The notes: generated from the sequence alone by a model not told the origin. DNA of 64,000 nt from Choricystis sp. odSpoLacu1 (GCA_958009055.1 OY253650.1:62001-126000), one strand, 5' to 3'; shown: positions 20,940-32,388, counted from the stretch's first letter. Made by a program: numbers and translations.

Positions 20940-22703
20940 CCGCGTCCGCGACTCTGGCCACCCGCCTCTCAGGCCCCCTGGATGACGACTCCGCAGCCGC
21001 CGTGCACAAGCCCGTCCTCTCCTCCCACCGCCTCTCCTTCCACCGCCTCTCCTCCCACCGCCCCTCCGCCGGCACCCGGGCCGCGGGCGTGGACGAGCTG
21101 GCGGGCTATGCTGATCCGGAAGCCGCGCCGTGCCAGGGGCAGGGTGAGAGCTCTGGCGCGACGGCCCGTGCCGTCGTCGTCACGCTCCTGTCACTCCAGC
21201 TCGGGTGGGGGCTCTGGCTCCTGCCCTCCGACTATGCGCGCCTGGGGTGGGTGCCGGCGAGCGTGACCATCGCGATCGTCGCCGCTTTGACCACTTATTC
21301 TGCGTCCCTGTTCCCTCGCCTGATTGGTGCGACGGAGGGCGCGATCCTCTTTGGCGACGTCGGCGCCGCCGCCTACGGCTCCACCGGCCGGGGGCTCGTG
21401 TACGCGTTTGTGTATGGGCTGGATGCCACGCGATGCGTCATTCTGCACCTGGCGGCTTCCCAGGCTTTGCAGCACGCGGCCGGATCACCTGCCGGCGTCT
21501 CCCTCGCCACCCTGGGCGCGGTCGTCGCCATCGGCGCCTGGGCGCTGGCCCAGGTGCGGTCCCTGCCCCACATGAGCGGATTTTTGGCGGCGGGCACGGC
21601 GGGTCAGGTGAGAGAGAGGGAGAGAGGGTGGCTGCGTGTGTTTGTTTGTGTTTCGCGTGCCTGCGTGTGTTTGTTTGTGTTTCGCGTGCCTCTGATCAAC
21701 CATCGATCAACAAAAACCAACCCACACACACAATTGGGTGTTTGGGCTCACCACACCACACCACCCCTCCCAGCTCTTTGCCTTCTGTGTCGTGCTGCAC
21801 ACCCTGGTCACTGCCCCCGACCCGGGAGCCACGCACGCCGCGTTTGCGTGGAGCGACTCCCCCGTCAAGGCGGCGGTCGCCGTGTTGAACGTGTTCTTCG
21901 CGTATGGAGGGCAGGTGCGTGGACATGTGTGTGTGGAGAGGGAGAGGGAGGGAGGGAGAGAGAGCGAGAGACGTTTTGGGGAGGTTGCAACGTGTGGTTG
22001 TGGTGTGGCACCCCTCCCCCACCCCCCACCCCCCCTCCTCCACCCACAGTTTGCCTTCACCGAGATCGTCGTCGCCATGGCCCGCCCCCACCGCTTCGCG
22101 CCCGCCGCCTGTGTGGTCACCATCATCATGACGCTGGCCTACACCCTGCTGGGCGTCGTGGGGTACGCGTCGCGCGGCAGGCACGTGCACGGCGTCGTCG
22201 TCTTTTCGCTCGGCGCGGGCGCGTGGGAGCGCGCGGCCGCGGCCGCGGTGCTCGTGCAAGCGTGCGCGCAGTACCTGGTCAACCTGAATGTCGGGTGTCA
22301 CAACGTGTTGACGCTGTGGCACAGGCGGCGCGTGCGGTCTGCAGCGGCGGCGAGCGCCGGCCGTGGCGCCGCCGACGACGACGCTGGCCCCGGCCCGCGC
22401 GTCGCCGCCGACCACGGCCCCGCCCCCTGGGCGGTGGTCACCGCCGGCGTCGTGGCGTACAGTTATGCGATCTCCGCCACCCTGCCCTACTTCTCCACGC
22501 TCTCAGGCATCATGACCGCGACCTCGTACCTGGTCACAAGCTTCGTGGCGCCCTGCGCGTTTGCCCTCAAACTGTTGCCCCTGTCCCCCGTTGAACGCGC
22601 CTGGTGTCGCTTCCTGATCGTGGCCATGTCCGCCGCCTCGCTCGCGGGGCTGGGGTTATCGGTGACTGCGCTGGTGCAGAACATCGGGGGCGGGCCCGCG
22701 TGA
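20532..22703 (+). CDS. AAAP-family amino-acid transporter (vacuolar AVT / SLC36-38 type)
   Basis: Four exons, 20532-20559, 20844-21607, 21774-21914 and 22050-22703, give 528 aa. The first exon encodes only nine residues (MARGRRGGR). A cytosolic Ala/Ser-rich leader of about 110 residues precedes the membrane part, whose first helix VVVTLLSLQLGWGLWLLPSDYARLGWVPA is the AAAP signature. About ten to eleven helices follow, including LFAFCVVLHTL, a FAYGGQ/FAFTEIVVAM helix split by intron 3, and a final pair ending LSVTALVQNIGG. It is expected to move neutral amino acids by proton coupling; substrate and organelle are not shown. Confidence 0.85.
20635..20722 (+). repeat. 35-bp intronic minisatellite
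   Basis: Inside intron 1 of the AAAP transporter. Two perfect 35-bp copies (20653-20687, 20688-20722) follow a partial copy from 20635. The unit begins GCGGCCGCCCGCCCCAGACC. The very high GC marks it off from the flanks. Confidence 0.85.
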
Positions 22704-22840
22704 TGAAGGGAAGCGGGAGAATGTTTTTTTTTTTGTGGAGCAAGTGCGTCGTTGAGAGAAACACTCGTTTTTCTCAACCAAAAAAAACACTCTCTCTCTT
22801 TCGCGACACACGCCCCCAAAACACGCACTCCCTCTCAACC

Positions 22841-23828
22841 ATGGCCGACCTCGTGCTCCTGCTGCGCGAAGCGGGCAGCCACGTGCTCACGGGCCAGCTC
22901 CCGCCGACGCCGCTGCTGACGGCGCTGATGAGCAAGGTGCGTGTGTGCGGGGGGGGACGCGCCCCATCGGTCTGCCCCGCCTTGTTGTTTGTGTGTCGGT
23001 GTCAGTAGCAATCTGGGCGCACGACCGCGTCTGGCGGGCGGGTGGGGATGAGCGACAGAGCGCCGGCCGCGATTCGTGTTTTGTTGCGTGCAATCAGAAA
23101 CGAACGACGTCGATGCCGCCCGTTTTTTTTTCCAACCCACCCACACCACACCACCAACCCCACCCCAGGGCCTCGGCTACGCCATCGTCGCGGGCGCCTC
23201 CATCGTCAAACTGCCCCAGATCGCGGCCATCGCGCGCGCGGGGTCGGCGGCGGGCTTGTCCCCTCTGTCCGCGGAACTAGAAGAAGTCGGTCTTTCGATT
23301 GCCGCAGCCTACGGCCTCTCCTCCCGCCTCCCTTTTTCAACGTATGGCGAGGCCGTGTTCCTGTTCCTGCAAAACAGTATCCTGCTGGCGCTGATCTACG
23401 CGTTGACCGGCGCCCGCGCGCGCGGCGCGGTGGCGGTCGGCGCGGCCGCGCTGTGGCTGCGCTTCCTGGCCTCCCCGTCCCTCACCCCGTCCTTGGCCCG
23501 CCGCTTGATGGACGCGTCCACCGCCATCTTTCTGAGCGCGCGCCTGCCCCAGATTGCTGCGAATGCGCGGTCTGGATCCACGGGCGCGCTCTCTCTCGCC
23601 ACGTACGCAGCCAACACGCTCGGCGGCCTCGCCCGCGTCGCCACCACCCTGCAAGCGGGGGGTGGAGGCGCCATGCTGCGCAACTATGCGCTGGGGGCGG
23701 CCCTGAACGCGACGGTGGTGGGCCAGATTTTGTGGTATGGGAAAAAGGGGGGCGCCCGCAAGAAGAAAGGGGGTGCCGGGGCGGCGGCGACGCCGGGGCG
23801 GCGGTCGTCCAGGCTGAAGACGGCGTGA
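22841..23828 (+). CDS. MPDU1: Mannose-P-dolichol utilization defect 1 (PQ-loop) protein
   Basis: Exons 22841-22936 and 23169-23828 (phase 0), 251 aa. After a short N-terminus come GLGYAIVAGASIVKLPQIAA (first PQ loop, KLPQ), GSAAGLSPLSAELEEVGLSI, YGEAVFLFLQNSILLALIYA and a second PQ loop in SARLPQIAANARSGSTGALS. The tail is Lys/Gly-rich. MPDU1 is an ER membrane protein needed for use of dolichol-phosphate mannose and glucose in N-glycan and GPI synthesis. All family landmarks are present. Confidence 0.93.
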
Positions 23829-23993
23829 ATGTGATTGGTGTGTGGGTGTCGAGGAAGGGAGGAAAGGGTGTGGAGAGTGTGTGTGCAAAACGACGATGAA
23901 AAAAAAAACGTACCACAAAACGTTTCTTCTTTTCTTTTCCCCGCACCCCGCACCCAAACTCGCCACACACACAACAAAGAGAGCCCCCGCATC

Positions 23994-25052
23994 ATGACAC
24001 ACCCCGCGCCCTCCACCTCCAAACCCGCCCCCCTCCCCAAACCCACGCACCGGGGCCTGTGGCACCAGCACGCGGCCGTGGCCGCCGCCGCCGCGGGCGC
24101 GTCCCTGGTGGCCAGTGCGGCGGGGAGGGCGGGCAGGAAGGCGGCGTGGGCGACGGCGGCGTACAGGTGAGAGAGAGAGGGTGTGCGGGTTGAAAGGGAA
24201 TGCGCGGTCGAGCTGCTCCCGCTGAAAGCGATGCGCGCCGGGGGCTCTGTACCCCCACAACCCCGGCCCGGGTGGGTAGCTGTGAATGTGTGGCGTGCGA
24301 GGGAGCGTCAGACCGGGGCTCGGTGGGCACGTGGGTGCGAGGGAAGGATTGCCAGACCCTCGGGCGGTGCCTCGGCTGTGCGGCGACGACGCACACACAG
24401 AGAGTCGCCCCCCACGTTCACCCCCCCCCCCCCCCTCCTCCACACAGCTCCGCCCTCACCTTCATGCTGGCCGTGTCCGCGATCTACCACCGCCCCACGT
24501 GGTCGCCCAGCAAGCGCGCCCTGCTGCGGCGGTAAGCGAGAAGTGGGGAGAGGGGGGGGTGCGGTTTGGGTTTGGGTGTCTTTTTCATTGCGCTCTCACC
24601 ACCCCCCCTTTCCTTTCCGCAGCCTCGACCACGCCGCCATCTTTGCCGTCATCCTGGGCACCTATGTCCCCCTGGCCCTGCTCACCCCCCTGCCCCCCGG
24701 CCTCGGCGCCCGCCTGGTGGCCCGCGTCGGCGCGGGCGCGGCCGCGGGCGCGGCCGCCGCCCTCTTCTTCCCCCACGTCAAGCCCCTGGCCGCCGCCCTC
24801 TACGTGGCCCTGGGGTGGGCGGCGGGGCCCGATGCATTTACGCTGGCGGCCGCCCTCCCCGCGGGGGCGGGGCCGTTGATTCTGGGGGGGGGCGTGCTGT
24901 ACACGCTCGGCGCGGCGACCTATGCGCTGCGCTGGCCCAACCCTGCCCCCGCCACGTTCGGCTACCACGAAGTGTTTCACGCGGCCGTCGTGGCGGCCGC
25001 CGCGCTGCACTTTGCGGCGGTGCACATTGTGGCGCACGCGGCGGGGGCGTGA
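23994..25052 (+). CDS. Haemolysin III / PAQR-type membrane protein
   Basis: Exons 23994-24166, 24448-24531 and 24623-25052 (both junctions phase 2), 228 aa. About seven hydrophobic segments are predicted. Conserved residues of the HlyIII/adiponectin-receptor fold are visible: SAIYHRPTW (His in helix 2), LDHAAIFAVILGTYVPLALL (the Asp-His pair) and FGYHEVFHAAVVAAAALHFA (the C-terminal H-E-x-x-H-like cluster). These histidines and the Asp form the putative metal site of the CREST superfamily. Despite the name, most such proteins are not shown to lyse cells. The role here is unknown. The gene ends 69 bp before the assembly gap. Confidence 0.82.
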
Positions 25053-25794
25053 AGAGGGGGGGGAGGGGGGTCCCCCCTGCACCTGCATTCATGTGGTCCC
25101 CCCCCCCCCCCCCCCCCCCCCNNNNNNNNNNNNNNNNNNNNNNNNNNNNNNNNNNNNNNNNNNNNNNNNNNNNNNNNNNNNNNNNNNNNNNNNNNNNNNN
25201 NNNNNNNNNNNNNNNNNNNNNNNNNNNNNNNNNNNNNNNNNNNNNNNNNNNNNNNNNNNNNNNNNNNNNNNNNNNNNNNNNNNNNNNNNNNNNNNNNNNN
25301 NNNNNNNNNNNNNNNNNNNNNGTCGCGCTCTGAAAAATCGGGACGCGGCCGAAGCCGGTGTGGCCCTTTCTCTCTCTCTCTCGCGCGGCCCAGGTCACGC
25401 CACGCGCACGCGCGCTCCTCTCCGCCAGGGAGAGGCCGCGAGTGGGGTGGGCAGGGGGGGGCGGGAGGGGGGGGGGGAAATCCAGGGGGGCGCGGACAGT
25501 GTCGCGCAGCCCAAGCGAGAAAAGGGTTGTGTGGGACGACTAACGACGCGCTGGGTGAGAGTCAAAAACCACCCACCAAGACTATCACGCGCCACGCGCG
25601 TGCTGTGCCTGTGCCTGTGGCCCGGTTTTGTGTTTGCTCTGGGCGCGCGCGTCTTCGTTTTTTTGTGTGCGTTTTTGTTGAACCTTTTTTTCATCCAAAA
25701 AAAACGCGCGCGCACGTGATCTCCTTCCCATCCCCACCCCACCCCCCACCCCACACACACGTCGCCACACTCCCCCCCCCCCACCCCCACACCC
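25053..25794. other. Convergent intergenic region containing an assembly gap
   Basis: Bases 25098-25121 are an unbroken run of 24 C, then 25122-25321 are exactly 200 undefined bases, a conventional gap length. The remaining 470 bp up to the end of the cysteine synthase gene are G-, C- and T-run-rich. I see no gene in the known part; an unseen gene inside the true gap cannot be excluded because its real length is unknown. Confidence 0.9.
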
Positions 25795-27412
25795 TCAGTC
25801 AAACGTGGCCGCCGCCGCCTCCTGCGTCACCGCCGCAAACAGGGGGGACGACAGGTAGCGTTCACCGTAGGACGGAATGATCACGACCACCGTCTTCCCC
25901 TTGTTTGCGGGGCGCGCGGCCACCGCGCCCGCCGCCACGACCGCCGCCCCGGACGAGATGCCGACGAGCAAGCCTTCGGCAGTCGCCAGCTCGCGCGCTT
26001 TGGCGATGGCGTCGTCTGAGGAGACTTGCACGACTTCGTCCAGCAGGGGGACCCTCAAATTCTTGGGGATGAACCCGGCCCCAATGCCCTGAATCTTGTG
26101 GGGGCCGGGCTTGCCGCCACTGATCACAGGCGATTCAGCGGGCTCCACCGCCACAATCTTGATGGAGGGATTCTTTTCTTTCAGGTAGGTGCCCACACCC
26201 GTGATGGTGCCCCCCGTGCCGACGCCGGCGACCAGGATGTCGATCCTGCCCCCCGTCTGGGCCCAGATCTCGGGGCCCGTGGTCTCGTAGTGGATCTGGG
26301 GTGGGGGGTGGAGGGTCGGGGGTGGGTTTTTGGGGCGCAGACAGAAACAACAAAAAAACAAGTTTTTTTGTTTTTGTTTGTCGCCTCTTCGCACAACAAC
26401 GACCACCCACCCACTCGCACACCCACCACCCACCCACCCACACACACACACTCTCTCTCACCTTGGGGTTGGCCGGATTCTCAAACTGTTGCAGCACGTA
26501 CGCCCCCTCTGTCCTGGCCGCAATCTCCTCCGCTTTGGCGACCGCCCCCTTCATCCCCAGCGCGGGGTCCGTCAACACCAGGCTCGCCCCAAACGCTTTG
26601 AACAGGACGCGGCGCTCGATGGACATGGAGGCCGGCATGGTGAGGATGAGGGTGTACCCCTTGCGCGCCGCGACGAACGCGAGAGCAATGCCAGTGTTGC
26701 CCGACGTGGGTTCCACCAGGGTGGTGCGCCCCGGGGCGATGAGGCCGGCGGCTTCAGCGGCCTCGATCATGGAGCGGCCGATGCTGTGGGGTGTGAGTGT
26801 GGGTTGATGTGTTTTGTTTGTGTGGGGTGAGCACCAAAAAAAGAAAGCAAAAAAAGACATGCATCCCATTCCCTCCTTCCCTTCCACTCACCGGTCCTTG
26901 ACCGAGCTGTTGGGTTGCAGCGACTCCAGCTTGGCCAGCACGGTGGCGCCTCCGGAGGGCACTGACTTGGCCAGCTTGACGATCGGGGTGCCCCCCACCA
27001 GCGACACCACGCTGTCGACGGGGGCGTCTGCCTTGTGCAGCAGGGAGGCGGTGAGCGCGGCATCGGCGGTGGCCTCGGCGTCAATGGAGGGGCCGAGGGA
27101 GGCGGTGGCCGGGGCGGCGGGCTGGGTGAGGGTGAATGGTGTGTGTGTGTTAATGGTGTGTGTGTGTGTGTGTGAGTGTCAGGAGCTGCCTGCCCAGCAG
27201 CCGAGACGGCGCCCGCGCAGCGCCAGCGCACACAACGCAGAACTGGGTCGCCGTGGGCGAGGGGGAGAGGCGGGAGCGGGCAGGAGAGAGGAAGGGGGGC
27301 GGGCTAGCTGGGGCAAAAGCGTTTGATGCGAGCGCGGAGCGCTTGCTCTCTCTCTCAAAACGCAACGCACCGTGTCGCCCTTTTTGGACTTGAGCTTGTC
27401 AAACAGGCCCAT
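25795..27412 (-). CDS. Cysteine synthase (O-acetylserine (thiol)lyase)
   Basis: Four exons: 27371-27412, 26892-27121, 26462-26783 and 25795-26295; 364 aa. It contains [28 protein letters not shown] with the PLP-binding lysine (codons joined across intron 2), [37 protein letters not shown] for phosphate binding and [10 protein letters not shown]. It makes cysteine from O-acetylserine and sulphide using PLP. About 45 residues precede the core; they start [14 protein letters not shown] and are then Ala/Pro/Thr-rich. This is not a clear plastid leader, so location is open. All active-site motifs are intact. Confidence 0.95.
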
Positions 27413-27921
27413 GGCTGTTTGCCTGTGTGTACTAAGTGTGGGAGAGAGTCGCCGCTTGCAAGAGAGGAAAAAACAGGGGGGGATTGGAGTGCTGTTTTTT
27501 TTTGCACTAACTCGCTTCCTTCCCCTCTCGAGAAAAAAACGCCGCCCTCCACCACACACGCCCTTCCCTCATGTTTTTTCGCTCGAGCAACATCCACTCT
27601 CGGGGTGCATCTCTCTTCTCTCAGTTACACGGCTCTTTGTTGTCTTTTTTGATTGGGGGTGGGGAAGGAAAAAGGGGCGGCCGGGGGAGGCAGGGCGGGA
27701 GGATCATTCCTCCCCCGTCTCTCTGCCCCGATCTCACCCCTCCCTCCCAGCCCGAGGGGAAGGGGAAGGGGAAACAACGCGGCTCACACTATCGATGGAA
27801 TTCGTGGGGGAGGTGGTGTGTGTGAGTGTGCGCGCGCGCGCGCGCACGGCCGGGAGGCCGCGCGCGCCTCGTCTCGCGACGCTCCACCCACCCACTGCTG
27901 CTTCCACACCACGCTCCTCGT
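27413..27921. other. Intergenic region upstream of the cysteine synthase gene
   Basis: About 509 bp between the cysteine synthase start codon and the ACP stop codon, both on the minus strand. It should contain the cysteine synthase promoter and the ACP 3' UTR. A CG alternation (CGCGCGCGCGCGC) occurs near 27831-27845. Short ORFs exist, but none resembles a protein. Confidence 0.5.
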
Positions 27922-28928
27922 TCAGCCCAGCTTGGCGGCGATCATGTCGGCCGCGTCCTGCACCGTGGCGATGCCCTCCGCGCCCTCCTCGTCCAGGGTG
28001 ACCTCGAACTTCTCCTCCAGGGCCATCATGATTTCGACGGTGTCCAGAGAGTCGGCGCCCAGGTCGACAAACTTGGCGTCCGCGCCCACGGTGTCGAGTT
28101 CAGCGCCCAGCTGTTCGGCGATGATGGAGCGGACGTCGGACAGGACCTGGGGCGGGTGGTGGGTGGTGGTGTGAGCGGACGCGCGGGGGCGGACAGCAGG
28201 GGAGCACACGACCACGCAGTGGCGCGAGGGGCGTCGCGCGAGGGCCGTCGGCGGGCGGCGCTGCCGTTCTCTCGCGCTCCCTGTCTCTCCCGCCTCGCGC
28301 GCGTTTGCTCCACACGCCCTCAGCACGCGCAGTCTGTGCGGACTGCGCCGCGCGTGTGGGGAGGCAGGGGCGCGTGTGGTGGCGCGCGGAGGCGGGACGC
28401 GACAGGGGAGGCCCGCTGTCCCCTTCTCGGCCGTGCAGCGATCGGGGGCGCCCGCGTCGCGGTCTCTTCTCCCTCCTCCCCCCTCCCCCCCTTTTCTCTC
28501 CTCCTCCCTCACCTGGGCCTTGTCGGCCGCCTTGACGATGACGGCGGCGCGGCGGGGGGCGACGCGGGCCAGGCGGGCCTGTGTGGAGGGGAGGGAAAGA
28601 AAGGGGCAGCGGCTGGTGAGCGGTCGTCGCGTTTTGCGGCGCGGCGCGTGTTGGTGTCCGCGGGCGCGCCGCCCCCTCCACGCGCCGCCACCCAGCACGC
28701 GGCGCGCATTGGGCCGCGTCGCGCCCGGGCGAGCGGGTGGTGGCTGCGCCGAGGCGGGCGGGCGGCGGCGGAGGCGAGGGGGCGGCACACGACCCGACCG
28801 CCAGAGCCACACAAGAGAGCGAGAGCGGCGAGACCCCCGCCTCGCACCCGCCTGCCGCCCCCCCTCTCCCTGCCCCCTCCCAAGGCACGCACCGTGGGGC
28901 GGGGGACGGACGTGCGAGCGAAAGCCAT
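27922..28928 (-). CDS. Acyl carrier protein (plastid or mitochondrial type II)
   Basis: Exons 28893-28928 (12 codons), 28513-28578 and 27922-28146; introns of 314 and 366 nt; 108 aa. A leader of about 30 residues rich in Arg/Ala ([20 protein letters not shown]) precedes the ACP fold: [40 protein letters not shown] with the phosphopantetheine-attachment Ser in GADSLD, and [20 protein letters not shown]. The VIVKAA boundary is typical of plastid ACPs, and the head-to-head neighbour is a plastid-type E3. It carries growing acyl chains on type II fatty-acid synthase. Confidence 0.93.
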
Positions 28929-29069
28929 TGCGGAAGAGGGTGGGGGGAGGGTGGAAAGGGGGGGGAGACGGAGAAAAAAGTTCAAAGTTTGTGAGGGCAC
29001 AGAGTGAGCGGCCTTCACTCCCACCCGAAAACTCTTCGGCACCTCCCCCCTCCCTCCTTCGCCCTAGTT
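28929..29069. promoter_or_regulatory. Bidirectional promoter region between ACP and plastid E3
   Basis: Only 141 bp separate the two divergent ATGs. One flank is purine-rich and the other CT-rich (CCTCCCCCCTCCCTCC before the E3 ATG). No TATA box is evident. Shared control is inferred from spacing and from the linked functions. Confidence 0.55.
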
Positions 29070-31645
29070 ATGCGCGCCTCCTTCACCACGCGCGCCCCCG
29101 TGCGCGCGGTCGCGGTCCGCGCGGTCGCCACCCGCCCCGCGCTGCGGGCCGCCCGTGTGGCTAGGTGAGCAGAGGGAGTGAGAGCGCGCGAGAAAACGCG
29201 CGCGCGCCTCGCGCACGTTTTTCGCGGTCGGCCGCCCTTTTTCTCCGGCACGCGCGCCGCATTGGGCCGCAGTCGGCGTGCGGCCACCAGTCGCCACGTC
29301 ACCGCGTCGGGGAGGGGAGGGCGTGGCGGCGGGCGGAGGAGCGTGTTTTTGTGGTGCGCCCGCGCCCCCCCCCTGGAATCGAGCGAGCGCACCAAAAACG
29401 AGAGGCCGCTCGGCACCGTTGCCGCGGTCTCTGCCCTCTCCCGCCCTCCTGCCCCCGCCTGCTTCGGCGCCAATCGCGGGAGCCCAGCCCGGGCGTGCGT
29501 GTGGTGCCGTTTCCAGGGAGCTGGGAGCGGAATGGGCGGAAACAGGGGGCGGCGGGGGCGGAGCGAGAGAACAGGGGCAGGGCGCCTCGGCGAGCGCGCG
29601 AGAGGCCGGCAGCGCGCTGCCAGAGGCCCCCCCTCCCCTCCACCCCCCCCCCCTCCTCCCGCCCCCCTCCCATGAGCGTGCGTTCCGCTCCACACACACG
29701 CACACAGCACACGCCCCTCCAACCATGCCCCCCCCCCCCCCCCAAACCAACCCCCCACACAGCCCGTCGGCCGCCCCCTCCCCCCTCCTCGCCTCGCGCT
29801 CGGTCGCGACGCGCGCCGGCGGCTCCCTCTCCGGCAAAGTCTCGCCCGCCACCCCGGTCGCCGGCCCCGCCTACGACTACGACCTGCTCATCATCGGGTG
29901 CGGCGTCGGCGGCCACGGCGCCGCCCTGCACGCGGTGGAGTGTGGCCTCAAGGTGGGCGTGGTCGAAGGGCACGACATCGGCGGCACGTGCGTCAACCGG
30001 GGGTGCGTCCCCTCCAAAGCCCTGCTGGCGGCGTCGGGACGGGTGCGGGAGATGCAGAACGAGGCGCACTTGAAGGTGAGGGAGTGGGGGGGGGGGGGGG
30101 CGGGGGAGGGGGAGGGGGTGTGTGTGGGGCGAGGAGGGAGAGGGGCACACATAGGAAACACACACACACAAAAACCCACCCCCACCCCACCCCCCACCCC
30201 CCCACTCCCTTCCCCAGTCCCTCGGCATCCAGCTCGGCTCCGTCTCCTTCGACCGCCAGCCCATCGCCGACCACGCCGCCAACCTGGCGTCCACGATCCA
30301 GGGCAACCTGGCCCGCTCCCTGGAGAGCATTGGGGTCGACATTCTCAAGGGTGTCGGCAAGTTTGTCGGCCCTCACACCGTCAAGTACTCCCTGCCGGGG
30401 CGCGTCGACGTGGGGGGCGAAGTCAAGGCGCGCGACGTCATCATTGCCACGGGGTCTGTGCCGTTTGTGCCGCCGGGCATCCCTGTGGACGGCAAAACCG
30501 TGTTCACGTCCGACCACGCCCTCAAATTGGAGTGGATCCCCAAGTGGGTCGCCATCATTGGGTCCGGCTACATCGGCCTCGAGTTCTCGGACGTCTACAC
30601 CGCCCTCGGGTCGGAGGTCACGTTCATCGAAGCGATGGACGACTTGATGCCAGGCTTTGACCGCGAAGTCGCGCGCCTGGCGCAGCGCCTGCTGATCAAC
30701 CCGCGCAAGATTGACTGGCACACGGGCGTGCTGGCGACCAAGGTGAGAGAGTGGGGAGTGATTTTTGTGTGTGTGTGGATTGGGTGGGGGGGCGAGACCA
30801 CCACAGAACACACACACACACCCCAACAAAAAACACGCCACCCCCACCCACCCCCACCCACAACCCTCCAGGTCACGCCCGGCGTGCCCGGCGTCAAGCC
30901 CGTCACCGTCGAGCTCACCGACTTCAAGACCAAGGAAGTCGTGGACACGCTGGAGGTGGACGCCGTGTTGGTCGCCACCGGCCGCGCGCCCTACACGTCC
31001 GGCCTTAACCTGCCCGCCCTCAACGTGGACGTCGACCGCCGCGGCTTCGTCCCCGTGAATGAGAAGATGCAGGTGCTGGACAAGGCGAGCAAGGCGGTGC
31101 CCCACGTGTACTGCATTGGGGACGCAAACGGAAAGTACATGCTCGCGCACGCGGCGTCGGCGCAAGGCATCTCGGCCGTCGAAAACATGTGCGGCCGCCC
31201 CCACGTCCTCAACCACGCGTCCGTGCCCGCCGCCTGCTTCACCCACCCCGAAGTCTCGTTTGTGGGGGCGACGGAGGAGGTCGCGCGCGCTGAGGCGGAG
31301 AAAAAAGGGTACGCGGACAAAGTCGCGGTGGTTAAAACTTCCTTCAAAGCCAACTCCAAGGCTCTCGCTGAAAAGGAGGGCGAGGGGCTGGCCAAGATGA
31401 TCTACCGCAAAGACACGGGCGAGATTCTGGGGGTCCACATCATTGGGCTGCACGCGGCCGACCTGATTCACGAAGCGTCGAACGCCGTGGCGACCGGCCA
31501 GCGCGTCCAGGACATCAAGTTCAACGTGCACGCCCACCCCACCCTGTCCGAAGTGCTGGACGAGCTGTTCAAGGGGGCGCACGTGGAGGCGGGGGCGGGG
31601 AAAGGGGCCAAGGCGGCGCCCGCGCTGGCCAAGGCGGCGGCGTGA
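29070..31645 (+). CDS. Dihydrolipoamide dehydrogenase, plastid (cyanobacterial) type, E3 of pyruvate dehydrogenase
   Basis: Exons 29070-29164, 29763-30075, 30218-30742 and 30872-31645; 568 aa. The first intron (598 nt) is the longest in the window. The leader is Arg/Ala/Ser-rich (about 70 aa). The core has [20 protein letters not shown] (FAD), [17 protein letters not shown] (redox-active Cys pair), [27 protein letters not shown] (NAD), [19 protein letters not shown] and a C-terminal [14 protein letters not shown] with the catalytic His. [13 protein letters not shown] and the following text match cyanobacterial/plastid LPD better than mitochondrial E3. It reoxidises lipoamide for acetyl-CoA production. 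Confidence 0.95.
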
Positions 31646-31978
31646 GAGTGAGGAGAGGAGAGAGAGTTTTTTTTTTTCACCTCCCCATTGTCGAGCGAGA
31701 GAGCGAGAGCGAGAGAGCGAGAGAGCGAGAGCGAGAGCGAGAGCGAGAGCGAGAGAGCGAGAGAGCGCGAGAGCGAGAGAGCGCGAGAGCGAGAGAGCGC
31801 GAGAGCGAGAGAGCGAGAGAGCGAGAGACACAAACAAACAAAACAACACAGAGAAGGGAGAGAGAATGGGAGCGCCTCCCATGTCACACACGCTGTCGCT
31901 GCCACGAGTGGGACGGCTTCGTGTTTGGCTGGAGTGGTGGTGGTGACAAAAAAAAACAAAAAAAAAACCAAGCCTCCC
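31646..31978. other. Convergent intergenic region, mostly microsatellite
   Basis: Between the stop codons of E3 and the small unknown gene. Bases about 31690-31828 are a long GA/GCGA microsatellite, followed by A-rich and mixed sequence. ORFs across it are repeats only. Confidence 0.8.
31690..31828 (+). repeat. GAGAGC/GAGCGA microsatellite
   Basis: About 140 bp of nearly pure (GAGAGC/GAGCGA) alternation with occasional GCGCGA units. It encodes long Glu-Arg-Ser or Leu-Ser runs in the possible frames, which are not real proteins. Confidence 0.95.
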
Positions 31979-32388
31979 CTAATCACTCGCCTGTCCCTCC
32001 CCCTTTGTGTCACCCTGACCCGCCAGCTCGTCCAGGGCGGCCGCCAACTTGGCCAGTGCGGCGCGCACTTCGGCGGGGACGGCGCCGTCCTGTGTGTGTG
32101 TGTGGGAAGGAGGGTGTGTGTGTTTTAGTTTTGTGATCCCCACACGCCTAGTTTCCCAGATCACGCTAGGACGCTGGTTGGCGACAGTTCTGGCCAGGGA
32201 AACAGCGGCGGCCCAGGGGAGGGAGGTGCGCGCGCGAGAGGCGGCCACACTAATTTCGGGCCGCCACCTCTTTCTTTCAACTCTCTTCGCACCTCGTCCT
32301 CTGCGTGCACCCTCACATTGGCGGCAGCGACGGCAGGTTTCACAGGCTTGAGCCGGGTGGCGTGGGCGTGGCACCAGGCGTCGGCCAT
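31979..32388 (-). CDS. Small hypothetical protein (68 aa)
   Basis: Exons 32293-32388 and 31979-32089, joined in phase 0 with good splice sites, encode 68 aa. It begins MADAWCHAHATRLKPVKPAV, passes through VRVHAEDEDGAVP, and ends with a short amphipathic helix (ALAKLAAALDELAGQ) and an acidic/polar tail. I recognise no family. Support comes from canonical splice sites, clean coding third positions and a close divergent arrangement with the peroxidase gene (152 bp between ATGs). Confidence 0.5.

Noticed and set aside
29725..29762. Alternative start of plastid E3 at a poly-Pro ATG
   Set aside because: The exon at 29070-29164 plus the acceptor at 29761-29762 gives a better leader in the right phase, and the ATG lies in the C-rich 3' part of that intron.
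31642..32136. ORF made of Glu-Arg-Ser repeats
   Set aside because: It is translation of the GA/GCGA microsatellite.
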